Shown: positions 45,746-55,530 of the stretch, piece after piece
Layout: every line of letters begins with the position of its first letter
Numbering within the stretch: position 1 is the first letter of the stretch
Assembly: GCA_002197545.1 (NCBI GenBank)
Contig: NFUO01000160.1
Location: 57,904 to 121,903, forward strand
Source: Acidobacteria subdivision 2 bacterium RH1 MAG20
GTDB lineage: Bacteria; Acidobacteriota; Terriglobia; Terriglobales; Acidobacteriaceae
Direction: 5' to 3'
Length of the DNA stretch: 64,000 nt
Position numbers and translations under genes: made by a program
Notes under the pieces: model-generated
Told to the model about the DNA's origin: nothing
What the model saw: only the letters and a program-made list of their open reading frames with translations
Database searches by the model: none

Positions 45746-48025
45746 TTAGAATGACCACTTAACCCCACCGTCTGGAAAACGTGGCATCTGATCCTGTTCC
45801 AGAACGCCACACTGTGGGCACCTTGGTCGCCATTGATTCGAATAAAAATTGCTTGTTCCCAAGGCGTTTTCCAGGCCGACATGCCACACTATCATCCCCC
45901 GGTAGAAATTTTGGCTATGCGCAATGCGGAAATCCAGTCGACTGTAAGCCGCCGACCTTAAACCGTTAATGCGCATCGTATCATATACATCGCGATTCTG
46001 TGCGAGGCTCAAGGCGAGATTGTCAGGGGTATATGGTCTCCCCGATGCTCCACTATAACGGATTGTCATCACCGTGTTCTTCATGATGTCACAGGTGATC
46101 CCCACGTTAGCCACTAGCGGAAGATCAAAATTGCCGCGTCGCAATACTCCATCCAACCCGGCATACCAGCTTCGAGCATAGGTGAGGGTACCTACTACCC
46201 GAAGCCGCGATGCGGGTCTAGTTTCAATCGAAAATTCTACCCCCCGAGCCAAACCCGTTCCCCTGCTCGTCATGGGAAACATAAGGAATGCCTCGCCAAA
46301 GGTGTCTGCGATGTTGGCCATCGACAATTGCGGATAATCGATAGCCACTGGGTAATCAACGTATTGTTTTTGATATATTTCTATGGTTGCCTGAACGGCT
46401 CCTTTGTTCACCAGGCTGATACCACCCGTAATCTGCCGTACTCGCATGGGTTTTAACGTCTGTTGATTGTTGAAAGACAATACATATATTGAGGGGGCAG
46501 TTTGGGCGTACTCCGCATATCCCAGATGGACTAGCCTTCCACGAATTGGAGTCGCTACAAGCAGCTTGGGTGTCCACGCGGTATGTCCTCCGAAGGCCCA
46601 ATGCGTGAGTCTTTGCCCTGCCACAACTTTGATTTGATGTGGGAAAAGAAATGAAACCTGACAATATTCGGCACTATCCGCCGTAGAAAATCTTCGGTTT
46701 AATGAGGTCGCGTCCACTGCTAGCGGATTTGTACTATAAGGGTTTTGCAATCCAATTGGCTGCTGAACTATATAGTTCAACCGGTTCACTGCTGTTCTTA
46801 CTCCTGTCGTCGCTGTGAGCCCTCGGGAAAATTCAGCCGCCCAGTCGTATTTAGCCGTTGTGATTCCATCGCTTGTCTTTTCGTTGTAGATAATCGCATT
46901 CGAATCAAGCTGATCAGCCTGGAGAATAGTTTGTGACTGTTGCGAGTTTGCGAGACTTAAGATTCCAAATGATTTTTGGGAAAAGACATGCTGCCAGTTG
47001 ACTCCCGACGTATTTCTCCAGCCCTCATAAGTAATATCAAATGGGTTGGTCTCAAAACTATCTGTTGCACTTGGCCGAATTTTGATTGAATCTATACCGG
47101 TCAATGATAATCCCCACCAATTATTTTTCTCATTGATTTGATTGTCGGCACGGATTAATTCATTCTGATAAATGGGTACTCCATTCAGACCAATGTCATT
47201 CGTAAGCAGATGGAGGATACTCTGTCTCCCAGAGACAAAAAGTGATCCATCGCGTCCTAATGGGCGAGTAATTGCCCCACCGACACCCGCCAAACCCACT
47301 TCTGCTGTGGAATGGAACTTTACTGGGGTCTCAGGACGTGTGGAAATCTCCAGCACGGATGATAATCGTTGATCAAATTTGCTGTCGTAAGCGTCGGTAT
47401 GCAAGGTCATTTGTTGGATCGCAGCATTGTCGATCATTGATACGAATCCGCCAGTCGTATCCGAAAGTGCGAGCTGATTGATTGAAGGGACCTCGATGTT
47501 GTCAATTACAAAGAGATTTTCACTTGGGTTACCTCCGCGAACTAGGAAATCATTTCGTTCATCATTATCAGAAACAACTCCTGGTAACATCTGCATAAAG
47601 CGCGATGGATCCCCAAAGGTTCCGGCAGAACTCTCGATTTCTTTTGTTGTGATTCGACGCTCAAACCCTTCATCACTGTCCTGTTCGGTACGACTGGCTT
47701 CTACACGGACAGACGACCGCACCATTCCGAATACACTTCCTGAGCTATCAGTCTTGGCCGACGTGCTTCGTAATATTTCAGTTGACGATGAAAGCAGTCC
47801 TGATGCCGGAGCAAAAAGGGATGTCGCATCTGATGCGGTTGTGAATATGCAGCCTTCTAGCTTATTGCTCAATGATGCTTGTAAATTCGGCGGCAGTGTG
47901 AGGACGAAAAAGGACGGACATTTCTCGTGGAGTTGCGATGGATGACCAGACGCGAGAAGGTAGCGGGAGTAACTGCTAACCGTCAAACAATAGAAGATTA
48001 GAATTTTCACACGAATCGAACTCAC
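45746..48025 (-). CDS. TonB-dependent receptor
   Basis: A 759-residue outer-membrane receptor. A plug domain (FMQMLPGVVSDNDERNDFLV, RGGNPSENLFVIDNIEVP) is followed by a beta-barrel, and the last residue is Phe, as usual for barrel insertion. The GTG start has AAGGGG upstream. It lacks the N-terminal carboxypeptidase-regulatory domain common in acidobacterial receptors. The substrate is unknown. It lies beside the DUF1800/DUF1501 pair and is divergent from the regulator at 48325. Confidence 0.88.
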   Translation of the reverse strand: MSSIRVKILIFYCLTVSSYSRYLLASGHPSQLHEKCPSFFVLTLPPNLQASLSNKLEGCIFTTASDATSLFAPASGLLSSSTEILRSTSAKTDSSGSVFGMVRSSVRVEASRTEQDSDEGFERRITTKEIESSAGTFGDPSRFMQMLPGVVSDNDERNDFLVRGGNPSENLFVIDNIEVPSINQLALSDTTGGFVSMIDNAAIQQMTLHTDAYDSKFDQRLSSVLEISTRPETPVKFHSTAEVGLAGVGGAITRPLGRDGSLFVSGRQSILHLLTNDIGLNGVPIYQNELIRADNQINEKNNWWGLSLTGIDSIKIRPSATDSFETNPFDITYEGWRNTSGVNWQHVFSQKSFGILSLANSQQSQTILQADQLDSNAIIYNEKTSDGITTAKYDWAAEFSRGLTATTGVRTAVNRLNYIVQQPIGLQNPYSTNPLAVDATSLNRRFSTADSAEYCQVSFLFPHQIKVVAGQRLTHWAFGGHTAWTPKLLVATPIRGRLVHLGYAEYAQTAPSIYVLSFNNQQTLKPMRVRQITGGISLVNKGAVQATIEIYQKQYVDYPVAIDYPQLSMANIADTFGEAFLMFPMTSRGTGLARGVEFSIETRPASRLRVVGTLTYARSWYAGLDGVLRRGNFDLPLVANVGITCDIMKNTVMTIRYSGASGRPYTPDNLALSLAQNRDVYDTMRINGLRSAAYSRLDFRIAHSQNFYRGMIVWHVGLENALGTSNFYSNQWRPRCPQCGVLEQDQMPRFPDGGVKWSF

Positions 48026-48324
48026 CGTGAATACCCCTTTGCCCGCGATGATTCATATATCGGCGTGATTGGAACACTGCATGATGGCACAATGGGATCT
48101 CATAACCAGATTTATGCGAAGAACTATAGGCGAGTGCTCTAAAGGTACATCTTTAGTCATCCCCCATTTGTGGAATAGCACAAGGAGTATCAAGACCTAA
48201 CAATGTGGAATATTACTGATAAGTAAACCGGTCTCGTATTGACCATTCGCCTGTCGAATGTTGCATTGTTCGCAGCAAATGCTTTATACAAAACAGCTTC
48301 ACGCAACAATATAGGAGCGCACCG
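48026..48324. other. Divergent intergenic region
   Basis: 299 bases between the TonB receptor and the regulator, AT-rich. It should contain promoters for both. A TGGCAC word near 48090 is not followed by the TTGC box of sigma54 promoters, so no promoter is claimed. Confidence 0.4.
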
Positions 48325-49887
48325 TTGAGCAATATTGCCTCTGAAAAGTTCAAACATTTTAATATTCCGAGAGAATCTTCGCAGTTTATCCTCAATCCAA
48401 ATGAGGGTTCGAGTAACAATCCTAATCTTTGCAAATCACGAGGACTGCAGCTTCTTGTGGTGGATCAGAATATTCAAGTACGCAGGGCTTGTTGCGAAAT
48501 TGCAGAAAGCTCTGAATTTATAGTTACTGAAACAGAGAGTACAGAGGTTGCTCGGGAAGCTCTAAAGCACAAAGAAATAGCCATTTTGCTACTGGATGTG
48601 ACCCACCCTGAAAACGGAAGCCAGTCCCTACTAGAGGAGATGAAGGCACTTTATCCAGAGACCCCGACCATCGTAATGAGTGCTCGCGCAACAATCGAGG
48701 CTGCCGTAGATCTGATGAGAAGGGGAGCCTGCGACTATCTATCAAAGCCGTTTCCTTTGAATGTGCTGACCGAAGCGCTTGAGCGAGCAGCCAGGCGGTG
48801 GCACTTTGGTGTGGAGCGACGTCAGCTTCAAGAGGCATTGCCTTTTGGAGCCGGAATAATTGACGCACTCGGTCAGTCAATAGAAATGGAGAAGCTGTAC
48901 CGAATCTTGTCTAACGTTGCTCATTCGGCACATCCCGTAATGATTGTCGGTGAGAGCGGCACGGGCAAGACGATGGTAGCCCAGTCCATCCATTCTAATG
49001 GCCCTCACTCGACGGAACCTTTTGTTTCGGTGGATTGCACTTCTCTGGGACCGGACTTACTAGAAAATTTGCTTTTCGGCGATGCCAAAAACTTACTTGG
49101 AAAGTCAGACATCCATAAATACGGCCTGTTAGGTTCGCCGCAGGGGGGCACCGTTTTTCTCGATGAGATTGGAGATCTGCCCTTGGAGCTTCAAGGCAGA
49201 CTCATGAGGGCTCTCAGCGAGAAAGCGATCCCGCGCCCTGGTGGGTCGAAAACAATTCCGGTATCAGTGAGAATACTGGCAGCAACGAGTCGAGATCTGG
49301 TTCAGATGGTAAGAGAAGGGCTGTTCCGAATGGATCTTTATAGGCTTCTATCTGTGGTGAATTTAAGGATTCCACCCTTACGAGGTCGCCCAGACGATAT
49401 TGCATTTCTTACAAAGCGATTTCTCGAAAAGATTCAGCGTCAGACTGGACTATCTCGCACTTTGTCCGATGAAACGCTTCAGCTATTGGAAACTTACGAT
49501 TGGCCTGACAATATACGAGAGCTGGAAAATACGATCGCGCGCGCGTGTGCACAATCATCCGAACTCGAACTCCAGCCAATTCATTTATCTCAGAAACTCT
49601 TGCATTTTCATAAACATTCAAAGACGGGCTTGCTTCCGGATTCCACCTTTAATTCTGATAGTTCTTCTGGCAAACGGAGCGTGCTTTCTATAGCGCAGGT
49701 GGAGCAACGCGCAATTCTGGATGCGTTGCGAGAGACAAACGGCGATAAATTGAAAGCCGCTGAATTACTCGGCATCGGTAAGACAACGCTGTATAGGAAA
49801 TTGAAAGAATATAGCCTGTCTGATGTGACTTTGACATCATCTGGAACTTCAACTACCGATCCTGAGGCGCGACTAGTCTGTGCATGA
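48325..49887 (+). CDS. NtrC-type response regulator lacking the GAFTGA loop
   Basis: 520 residues from a TTG start with AGGAG upstream. The receiver has LLVVDQN, the Asp in ILLLDVTHP and the Lys in LSKPFP. The AAA+ domain keeps Walker A (GESGTGKTM) and Walker B (TVFLDEIGDLP). The GAFTGA loop that contacts sigma54 is replaced by unrelated sequence (LLFGDAKNLLGKSDIHKYG). The C-terminal Fis-type helix is KAAELLGIGKTTLYRKL. It is probably an ATP-binding DNA-binding regulator that does not act through sigma54. It is divergent from the TonB receptor and may control it. No partner kinase is adjacent. Confidence 0.85.
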   Translation: MSNIASEKFKHFNIPRESSQFILNPNEGSSNNPNLCKSRGLQLLVVDQNIQVRRACCEIAESSEFIVTETESTEVAREALKHKEIAILLLDVTHPENGSQSLLEEMKALYPETPTIVMSARATIEAAVDLMRRGACDYLSKPFPLNVLTEALERAARRWHFGVERRQLQEALPFGAGIIDALGQSIEMEKLYRILSNVAHSAHPVMIVGESGTGKTMVAQSIHSNGPHSTEPFVSVDCTSLGPDLLENLLFGDAKNLLGKSDIHKYGLLGSPQGGTVFLDEIGDLPLELQGRLMRALSEKAIPRPGGSKTIPVSVRILAATSRDLVQMVREGLFRMDLYRLLSVVNLRIPPLRGRPDDIAFLTKRFLEKIQRQTGLSRTLSDETLQLLETYDWPDNIRELENTIARACAQSSELELQPIHLSQKLLHFHKHSKTGLLPDSTFNSDSSSGKRSVLSIAQVEQRAILDALRETNGDKLKAAELLGIGKTTLYRKLKEYSLSDVTLTSSGTSTTDPEARLVCA

Positions 49888-49921
49888 CTCAATGAGAGCC
49901 CAGAGAATGGACAAAAAATCC

Positions 49922-50218
49922 CTACCTCGAACTGAAGTAGGGATAGTTGTTCGCAGAGATAATCCACCAATCTCCCGTTAAAACGCGGTTTGTTATTGGA
50001 TTTGCATTTTCATGAATCGGGCAATATAGGATTGGCCATACGCACTTGAAGGAGTTCATCCTTGAGTGCCTTGGCGATGTATCTGGTTGCGTGTGCTGAA
50101 GGGTAGGCTGAAACTCATCTTCTCGTTTTGGGGCGACGACATCCCAGAGTTTCAGGAGATCGAAAGCAAGAACCCTAGACGCACGGATGGGGGGGACTTT
50201 GTGGGCTCCGTTGAGCAT
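49922..50218 (-). CDS. Doubtful small ORF
   Basis: 98 residues (MLNGAHKVPPIRASRVLAFD at the start), soluble, not recognised. It lies in a region of decayed mobile DNA and may be a gene fragment. Kept because its first half has normal protein-like composition. Confidence 0.25.
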   Translation of the reverse strand: MLNGAHKVPPIRASRVLAFDLLKLWDVVAPKREDEFQPTLQHTQPDTSPRHSRMNSFKCVWPILYCPIHENANPITNRVLTGDWWIISANNYPYFSSR

Positions 50219-50707
50219 TGAATAGCTGCTGGAAGTTTACGATCTCATCCGAAGCTGCAATTTCTTTCAGACTATCGGTTCGGATAGTTCACCAGCAGTA
50301 TGCAGATCGTGTGTTGTTCTGGGCAGCGTTCAACTCCGAGCTGTCCCTTCTCGTGTCTCAGGATTCCTCCGTGAGATTCAGTTAAGGGCGTGGCTCATTG
50401 CATCTATAGCGGGCGCTTGATATTTTGCGTATGGAACGTCAGTCGGAGTAGCAGGTAGTTTTTCAGTAGGAGTTAAAACGCTTCCAAGCTGTGGATTAGA
50501 GAGGTATGCCTTCCTTCAAGAATCTATTTGAGTGGTAGTTTATTGGCGTATTCGGGCGAGGAGAATAGCACAAGCCCTCGAAATACGGGAGCTCATACAG
50601 TCATCAGGATTGCTCGAAAAGCTAAATGCGATTGCAGGATTGGCCTCAGACGAAGCAAAGAGACGTTCTTCAGGAAGATGAAGAGAATCGGTTGGTGCGC
50701 TCACTAT
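50219..50707. other. Noncoding or decayed DNA
   Basis: No intact gene was seen. The right part continues from the recombinase remnant but homology is lost after about 50708. Confidence 0.4.
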
Positions 50708-51202
50708 GCGTGGGCCATTTGCGCAACTCGCACGGAGAAGCTCGCCGGCCCAGTTAACAAATGTTTCTGGTAAGGAAATCATACCGATTGCCTGGCAGAA
50801 CTGAGCCTCGACGACCTCCTGACGAACATACTTTTCCGAGCACTTCCCCCGTTGCCCAGTGCAGCGGTAGTAGATTTACTTGCCCTTTTTGATTTCACCT
50901 ACGACAGTGCATCCACAATGGCCACAGCGGATCAAGTCAGCAAAAGGCAGGTCGTGCTTAATCACCCGATAGTGATTTGAATAGCGGCGGTCGAGGATCG
51001 ACTGAACCTGATCCCCGAGGGCGCGAGAAATGATCGGTTCGTGAAAGCCGTCGTATTCCTTGCCGTCCCAGATAAACTTTCTGATGTAGATCAGATTTCG
51101 CAGCATCCCGTGGACAGTCGCCTTGTTCACTGGTAGACAGCTCTTACGAAAGGTTAGTCTTTGTTCGCGAGCCCACTGGGCGAGGTCCTTCAAGGAGTGG
51201 TT
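50708..51202 (-). pseudogene. Remnant of a large serine recombinase
   Basis: It encodes the Recombinase and zinc-ribbon part of a relative of the integrase at 34944 (VIKHDLPFADLIRCGHCGC, then GEIKKGK). The frame is interrupted by TAA (50873-50875) where the intact protein has Tyr, after which CTGQRGKCSEKYVRQE and ISLPETFVNWAGELL continue in the same frame. The resolvase domain and the C-terminus are missing. It is clearly a dead copy from a different element. Confidence 0.85.
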
Positions 51203-51348
51203 AAGCTACGATGGCCCACATTGCCTCTTCGTAATCGGAGGAACGGCATTGCCGATCTTTTCGCGCCGTGAACTGTCCGACCAGGGAGTCGTCGAATTGG
51301 TGCTACCGCTCCTTTGATTATGAGACCCCATTTCGACTTGGCTAAAAA

Positions 51349-51801
51349 TCAGCTAAGCAAACGTGGATCGAAATAGCAGGGAAATGGCCCATCGATGTGG
51401 ATGTGCATGAAGTCTGGGTGGCGTGGATTGAGGATGTAATTTCGTTCCTCTGGAACAACGGCACTTGGAACGGATAAGACAGCGGAGGATGCACTCATGA
51501 CCCAGTTGTCGCCTATGCCCTGGGTATCGCTCGTTGGAGGCTCGGTGTCCCAGTTTGTAGGAAGGTTGGCGGTGGCCAGTTCCTGGACGAAAGATTCGTC
51601 AAATTTGACTGAATAGAGTTCGTAGTCCTTTGGTTTTCTCAGATGGACAAGGACTTCCAGCATAGCTAGAGAGCGGTGCTCGGCGGTATACACCACTGAA
51701 ACACCCTCGCTATTCCATCGAGCTCCATTGAGTCTTGCACCTTCGCCTGTGAATGCTGTTCCCCGATAGATTTTTCGGTCAATGCGCCATGCTTCGATCA
51801 A
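51349..51801 (-). CDS. RES domain toxin
   Basis: A 150-residue RES-family protein. The RES motifs are WRIDRKIYRGTAFTGEGARL, NGARWNSEGVSVVYTAE and HRSLAMLEVLVHL. Characterised members degrade NAD+ and arrest growth. The antitoxin gene lies immediately upstream with a 4-base overlap, the standard Xre-RES order. The length is normal and the gene intact. Confidence 0.9.
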   Translation of the reverse strand: MIEAWRIDRKIYRGTAFTGEGARLNGARWNSEGVSVVYTAEHRSLAMLEVLVHLRKPKDYELYSVKFDESFVQELATANLPTNWDTEPPTSDTQGIGDNWVMSASSAVLSVPSAVVPEERNYILNPRHPDFMHIHIDGPFPCYFDPRLLS

Positions 51802-52280
51802 GAGAAAACTCCGTGCTCAAGCCGGCCAATCAGATTCCGAACTTCTCGTGCTCCGAAATCAGATCGAGCATATTCAATTGGTCGGGCATTATTCAGTCCG
51901 CGTACGGGAGAAAGCAGCCATTCACGAGCATCAGCTTTATCCCCATCGTGGAGATGAAGTGCAGCATCGTAAATCTCTGAGAGTCGGAGCAGTCGTTCGG
52001 ACTCATTCTCGTCCAACCCGCCTCCTTCTTTGCGCCTAGCTAGAGTCCGGAGAGGCACGCCGAGATACTCTGCAAGCTGCTGCTGCGTAAAGCCCGATTC
52101 CTGCAGAAAGCTGTTGACCGCGGACCAGCGCAGGCCTGTGGTAATCACCTTAATTAAAGTAGGGGTCGCCATTTGCTTGAGTCCCAAGCTCCTGCCTGGC
52201 TGGATCTTCGCCGTCTTGGGTGAACCCAGGGATGGAACAAACTGCGCGATGGATTTACGAACCGTCGTAGTCATGTTCAT
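51798..52280 (-). CDS. Xre/MbcA/ParS family antitoxin
   Basis: A 160-residue antitoxin with a helix-turn-helix (SGFTQQQLAEYLGVPLRTLA) and a C-terminal toxin-binding DUF2384-type region (REWLLSPVRGLNNARPIEYA). It neutralises the RES toxin and usually represses its own operon. A promoter with an overlapping near-palindrome lies just upstream (52290-52319). An ATG at 52274 is an alternative start. Confidence 0.9.
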   Translation of the reverse strand: MNMTTTVRKSIAQFVPSLGSPKTAKIQPGRSLGLKQMATPTLIKVITTGLRWSAVNSFLQESGFTQQQLAEYLGVPLRTLARRKEGGGLDENESERLLRLSEIYDAALHLHDGDKADAREWLLSPVRGLNNARPIEYARSDFGAREVRNLIGRLEHGVFS

Positions 52281-52289
52281 AGTCTACTC

Positions 52290-52319
52290 GACAATAATGT
52301 CATTTTGGCATTTATTATA
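52290..52319 (-). promoter_or_regulatory. Promoter and candidate operator of the Xre-RES operon
   Basis: On the minus strand a perfect TATAAT lies at 52319-52314, with a weak -35 (TTCAAC) 17 bases upstream. GACAATAATGTC (52290-52301, arms GACA/TGTC) overlaps the expected transcription start, a good position for antitoxin autoregulation. Confidence 0.55.
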
Positions 52320-52774
52320 TGCAAGTTTGGCATGCTGTTGAATTGGAAGACAATACACGAGTGCGCCCAAAATCAAGGAGACGAAATGATGCTTTATAAG
52401 TCCCGCTGTTGCATGACTAAAGGGCCATTAATGAAGTCTTAAGCAACATTAGGAAAAGAACCCGACGCCGTGGCTCTCGTCAAAACCAAGCAAGATCTCA
52501 AACCGGCAACTCGGATTCTCACGAACAGTGAGAAAGTTGGATATATGAAACAGCCCCATCGCACGTTCGGTCTTGACTTTGCAGAACTTGCTCTGCGAAA
52601 GTGATTTGTCTAAATAATTGCATTGCCCTGTCACCATCAATCGAGATTGGCGACACCACATCTGCCGGCTTTAGGGTCCGATTTTGTCGACCTCTGCTGG
52701 GGTTCGGCAAAGGTCTATGTCATCAATTCTGGGCAAACTATTTGTTCTGATGGCTCTGGTCCCGCTCAAATTGA
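52320..52774. other. Intergenic, no gene supported
   Basis: About 450 bases. Short ORFs here have no family resemblance I can name. GTAAGCGTGAC at 52775 resembles the end of IS66-type elements and may mark the insertion edge. Confidence 0.35.
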
Positions 52775-52865
52775 GTAAGCGTGACTCTTTGGCCGTCTTG
52801 ACGTTTTGTTGAGGGGAGGTTGTTTCCACAACCAGTTTGTGGACACAACCTGTGTGAGTTGGGTG

Positions 52866-53186
52866 CTATTTGCGTTTGGGGCGCTGGTTGACTTCGTCAG
52901 TGAAGATGTCTTCTGTGAGGGCAAGTCCGATGGCGTAGTCAAGACGGGTCAGCAGCTCAGTGAGCGTCTCGTTCTTGCGACGCACGAGCATGGCGATGGA
53001 GGCATGCTCGTCAGCGGCGGTGGCTACGCAGCCTGCCGGGTAGACGATGCCGACGGTGATTTCGCCATCCTCGATGAAGTTGGCGAGGTTGGGCAGGAGA
53101 TCCGCGATCGTGTCGCTGGCTGGTTCTGGACTTTGCTTCAGGCTGCAAGTTGGTTTACGCGTTCGAGACTTCGGGCGAAGTTCCAA
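52866..53186 (-). CDS. IS66-associated passenger protein
   Basis: 106 residues with a basic N-terminus and a compact domain (GCVATAADEHASIAMLVRRK, DYAIGLALTEDIF). It overlaps the 3' end of the IS66 transposase by 49 bases. I infer that it is a small gene carried by the insertion sequence. The function is unknown. Confidence 0.5.
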   Translation of the reverse strand: MELRPKSRTRKPTCSLKQSPEPASDTIADLLPNLANFIEDGEITVGIVYPAGCVATAADEHASIAMLVRRKNETLTELLTRLDYAIGLALTEDIFTDEVNQRPKRK

Positions 53187-53817
53187 GGCAAGAGCTCCTC
53201 GATGCGGCAGATAGGGTGTTCGGCGATGTGCGTCAGCAGATGCCGCAGGTAGGCTTCGGGATCGAGCCCGTTGAGCTTGGCCGACTCGATCAAGGTATAG
53301 AAGACGGCGGCGCGTTCGCCTCCACGGTCGGAGCCGGCGAAGAGATAGTTGCGGCGTCCGACGGCGACGCCGCGCAGCGACCGCTCGGCTGCCGAGTTAT
53401 CGATCTCGATGCGGCCATCGTCCACATAGCGCACCATCGCGGGCCAGAGCGTAAGGGCGTAGTGGATCGCGGCCGCCGTCTCGGACTTGCGCGAGAGCGT
53501 GGCGAGCGATGTCTGGAGCCAGAGATGCATGGAGTTGAGCAGCGGCCGTGCTCGAGCGTTGCGGATGCTTCGGCGTTGGTCGGGAGACCGACCGCGGATC
53601 TCTTTTTCGATCGCATAGAGCCGTCCGATCCGCTCGATGGCTTCGGTGGCGATGGGCGATTGGTGCGCTTCCATCAGGTCGTAGAACTTGCGCCGGATGT
53701 GGGCCATGCACGGTGCTTCGCGGATCGAGCCATCTTCGTAGAGCTTGTTGAAACCGGCGTAGGCATCGGCCTGGAGGATGCCACGGAAGCCTGCAAGGTG
53801 ACGCTGCGGGTGGAGTC
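53138..53817 (-). pseudogene. IS66 transposase (TnpC) C-terminal fragment
   Basis: It starts abruptly at about 53817 with [18 protein letters not shown] and runs on through [18 protein letters not shown], the IDNSAAERSLRGVAVGRRN motif and a C-terminus ending in NQLAA. These are hallmarks of the DDE domain of IS66 transposases. The N-terminal half is absent, replaced by a Tn3 fragment, so it is not functional. Confidence 0.88.
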
Positions 53818-54567
53818 GCGCACACCGACGTTGACGACTTTGGAACTGAACGGCGCGTACTGATCCGAGATATGGGTATAGAAGAGCTTGCCCGGTTCGG
53901 CTCCGTACTTGGGATTAATGTGGCCGGTGCTTTCGGCTTTGCCTCCAGTTTTGAAGCGTTGCCCGTCCGAGGACGATGTAGTCCCGTCGCCCCAGTTCTC
54001 CGCGAAGGGTTGCCGGAACTGAGCGTTGACGAGCTCGGCCAAGGACGCGGCGTAGGTCTCGTCGCGGATGTGCTAGGCTTGCAGCCACGAGAGTTTCGCG
54101 TAGCTGGTTCCAGGGCAGGATTCCGCCATTTTGGTCAGGCCAAGGTTGATTGCATCGCCCAAGATCGTGGTCAGCAGAGGTATCCGGTCCTTTGCCGTAT
54201 CGCCACTTTTCAGATGAGTAAAATGCTTTGTGAAATTTGTCCAGGTATCGACTTCGAAAAGCAGTTCCGTAATCTTGACGTGCGGCAGTGATGCCGAAAT
54301 CTGATCGATCAGGTTCTGTGCTGCCTGCGGCACCGTCGCATTAAGCGGCGTGATCTTCAAGCCTGCGTCGGTCAGGATTGCATACGGCAAATCATGGGCG
54401 GCGGCCATCTGATCGACCAATTGGAGCTGCTTGTCTATCGTGTCGAGCCGCGCTTTCAAATATACTTCCCAGAATGGATCGACAGCAAAAGGGAGTTCAT
54501 GTGCGCCCTTAAGCACCGCGAACTTCTGAGCAGGCAACAGATATTCATTGAAGTTCTTAAACTGGCG
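53818..54567 (-). pseudogene. Tn3-family transposase fragment with nonsense codon
   Basis: It encodes the central part of a Tn3-type Tnp[56 protein letters not shown], and after an in-frame TAG (54073-54075, where the family has Trp) [25 protein letters not shown] and [10 protein letters not shown]. It is cut at both ends: it joins IS66 sequence at about 53817 and an inverted piece of TnpA at 54567. Confidence 0.88.
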
Positions 54568-54633
54568 AGAGTTGTGGCTGCGATTACGCTCTGGAATACC
54601 GTCTACCTCGAACGAGCCACAGAGCAACGGGTA
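54568..54633 (+). pseudogene. Inverted Tn3 transposase C-terminal piece
   Basis: In the plus orientation 22 codons read [20 protein letters not shown] and onward, which is the conserved C-terminal segment of Tn3-family TnpA. It abuts the minus-strand central fragment at 54567, so an internal inversion or deletion of a Tn3 element took place. Confidence 0.75.
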
Positions 54634-54780
54634 GCCAAGGGTGGCTATATAGGCCCCTCCGAACCCCTAGAAACGCCTCCAGCGGTTCTTAGCATAAATT
54701 TCCTTTAATGAGATGGTCCGCCGCTTGATCTCTCCCTTTGAGTGAGTGATCGTGTTGACAGGTACAAGGAGGATCATCCT

Positions 54781-55164
54781 ATGCAGATTCATTCCGTTGG
54801 CATCGATCTTGGCAAGACGACCTTTCACCTCGTAGCCCTCAACGCAGTCGGTACCGTTCTCCTCTGGAGCGAGTGGAAGGAACTCGAGCAGCAGATCGTG
54901 GCGATGAACGGGGAGGTGGAACAGATCGCATCCTCCGACCCAGTCTGTCAGCGGCTACGGCAGATCCCCGGCATCGGTCCGTTGATCGCGACCGCCATCG
55001 TCGCGGCGATCAGCAACGGAGCAGCCTTCCACAACGGCCGCGAGTTCGCAGCATGGCTCGGTCTGGTGCCGAGACAGCACTCGACATCGGAGTCCTGTCG
55101 GCCAGCGCAGTTGAAACAATTACCCCCGGCCGGCCCGTTCGTGCTGAACCGCGACTCCAACTAA
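54781..55164 (+). pseudogene. IS110-family transposase with internal deletion
   Basis: The N-terminal RuvC-like start (MQIHSVGIDLGKTTFHLVAL) is intact, with GGAGG upstream. It is fused after about 30 residues directly to the C-terminal transposase_20 region (LRQIPGIGPLIATAIVAAI, GREFAAWLGLVPRQHST). The middle of the catalytic domain and the final part are missing, so it is inactive. Confidence 0.85.
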
Positions 55165-55530
55165 GCCAATGGTACGAGGGTAATCCTCAAGTTCCATCCA
55201 GACGAACACTACAGGTTGGGGCTACCTGAGTCAATTGGATAAGCAACTTAAAATAATGTTTCTTTTTTCTTGACAAGGCTTGACTTCCACGCTACAAAAG
55301 CATCCGGTTCGTATCTCGCCTGAGATTCGATGATTTTGTAACGCACTGTTTACAGGCACTCACAAAGTGTCTTCCTTGCTGAAGGAGAAATGATCATTAA
55401 AATGACAAATCCACAATATTAAAGCTGGTTTGCGCGGGTCTCGTGTGTCTTGTGTATTAGTGGGACTTGCTAACAATTATCAATAAGCAGATGTGTTCGT
55501 AATTTGCGCCTTGTCCAGAGAGGGTAACGC
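55165..55530. other. Leader region of the small-peptide cluster
   Basis: 366 bases with no gene. A possible promoter is TTGACA at 55270-55275 and TACAAA at 55293-55298 with a 17-base spacer, which would leave a 5' leader of over 200 bases before the gene at 55531. No riboswitch class is recognised. Confidence 0.35.

Noticed and set aside
48085..48110. Sigma54 promoter near the regulator
   Set aside because: TGGCAC is present but the downstream TTGC element at the required spacing is not.
54394..54708. 104-codon plus-strand ORF as a gene
   Set aside because: Its first half is antisense to Tn3 tnpA and its second half is an inverted tnpA piece; it is a chance fusion.
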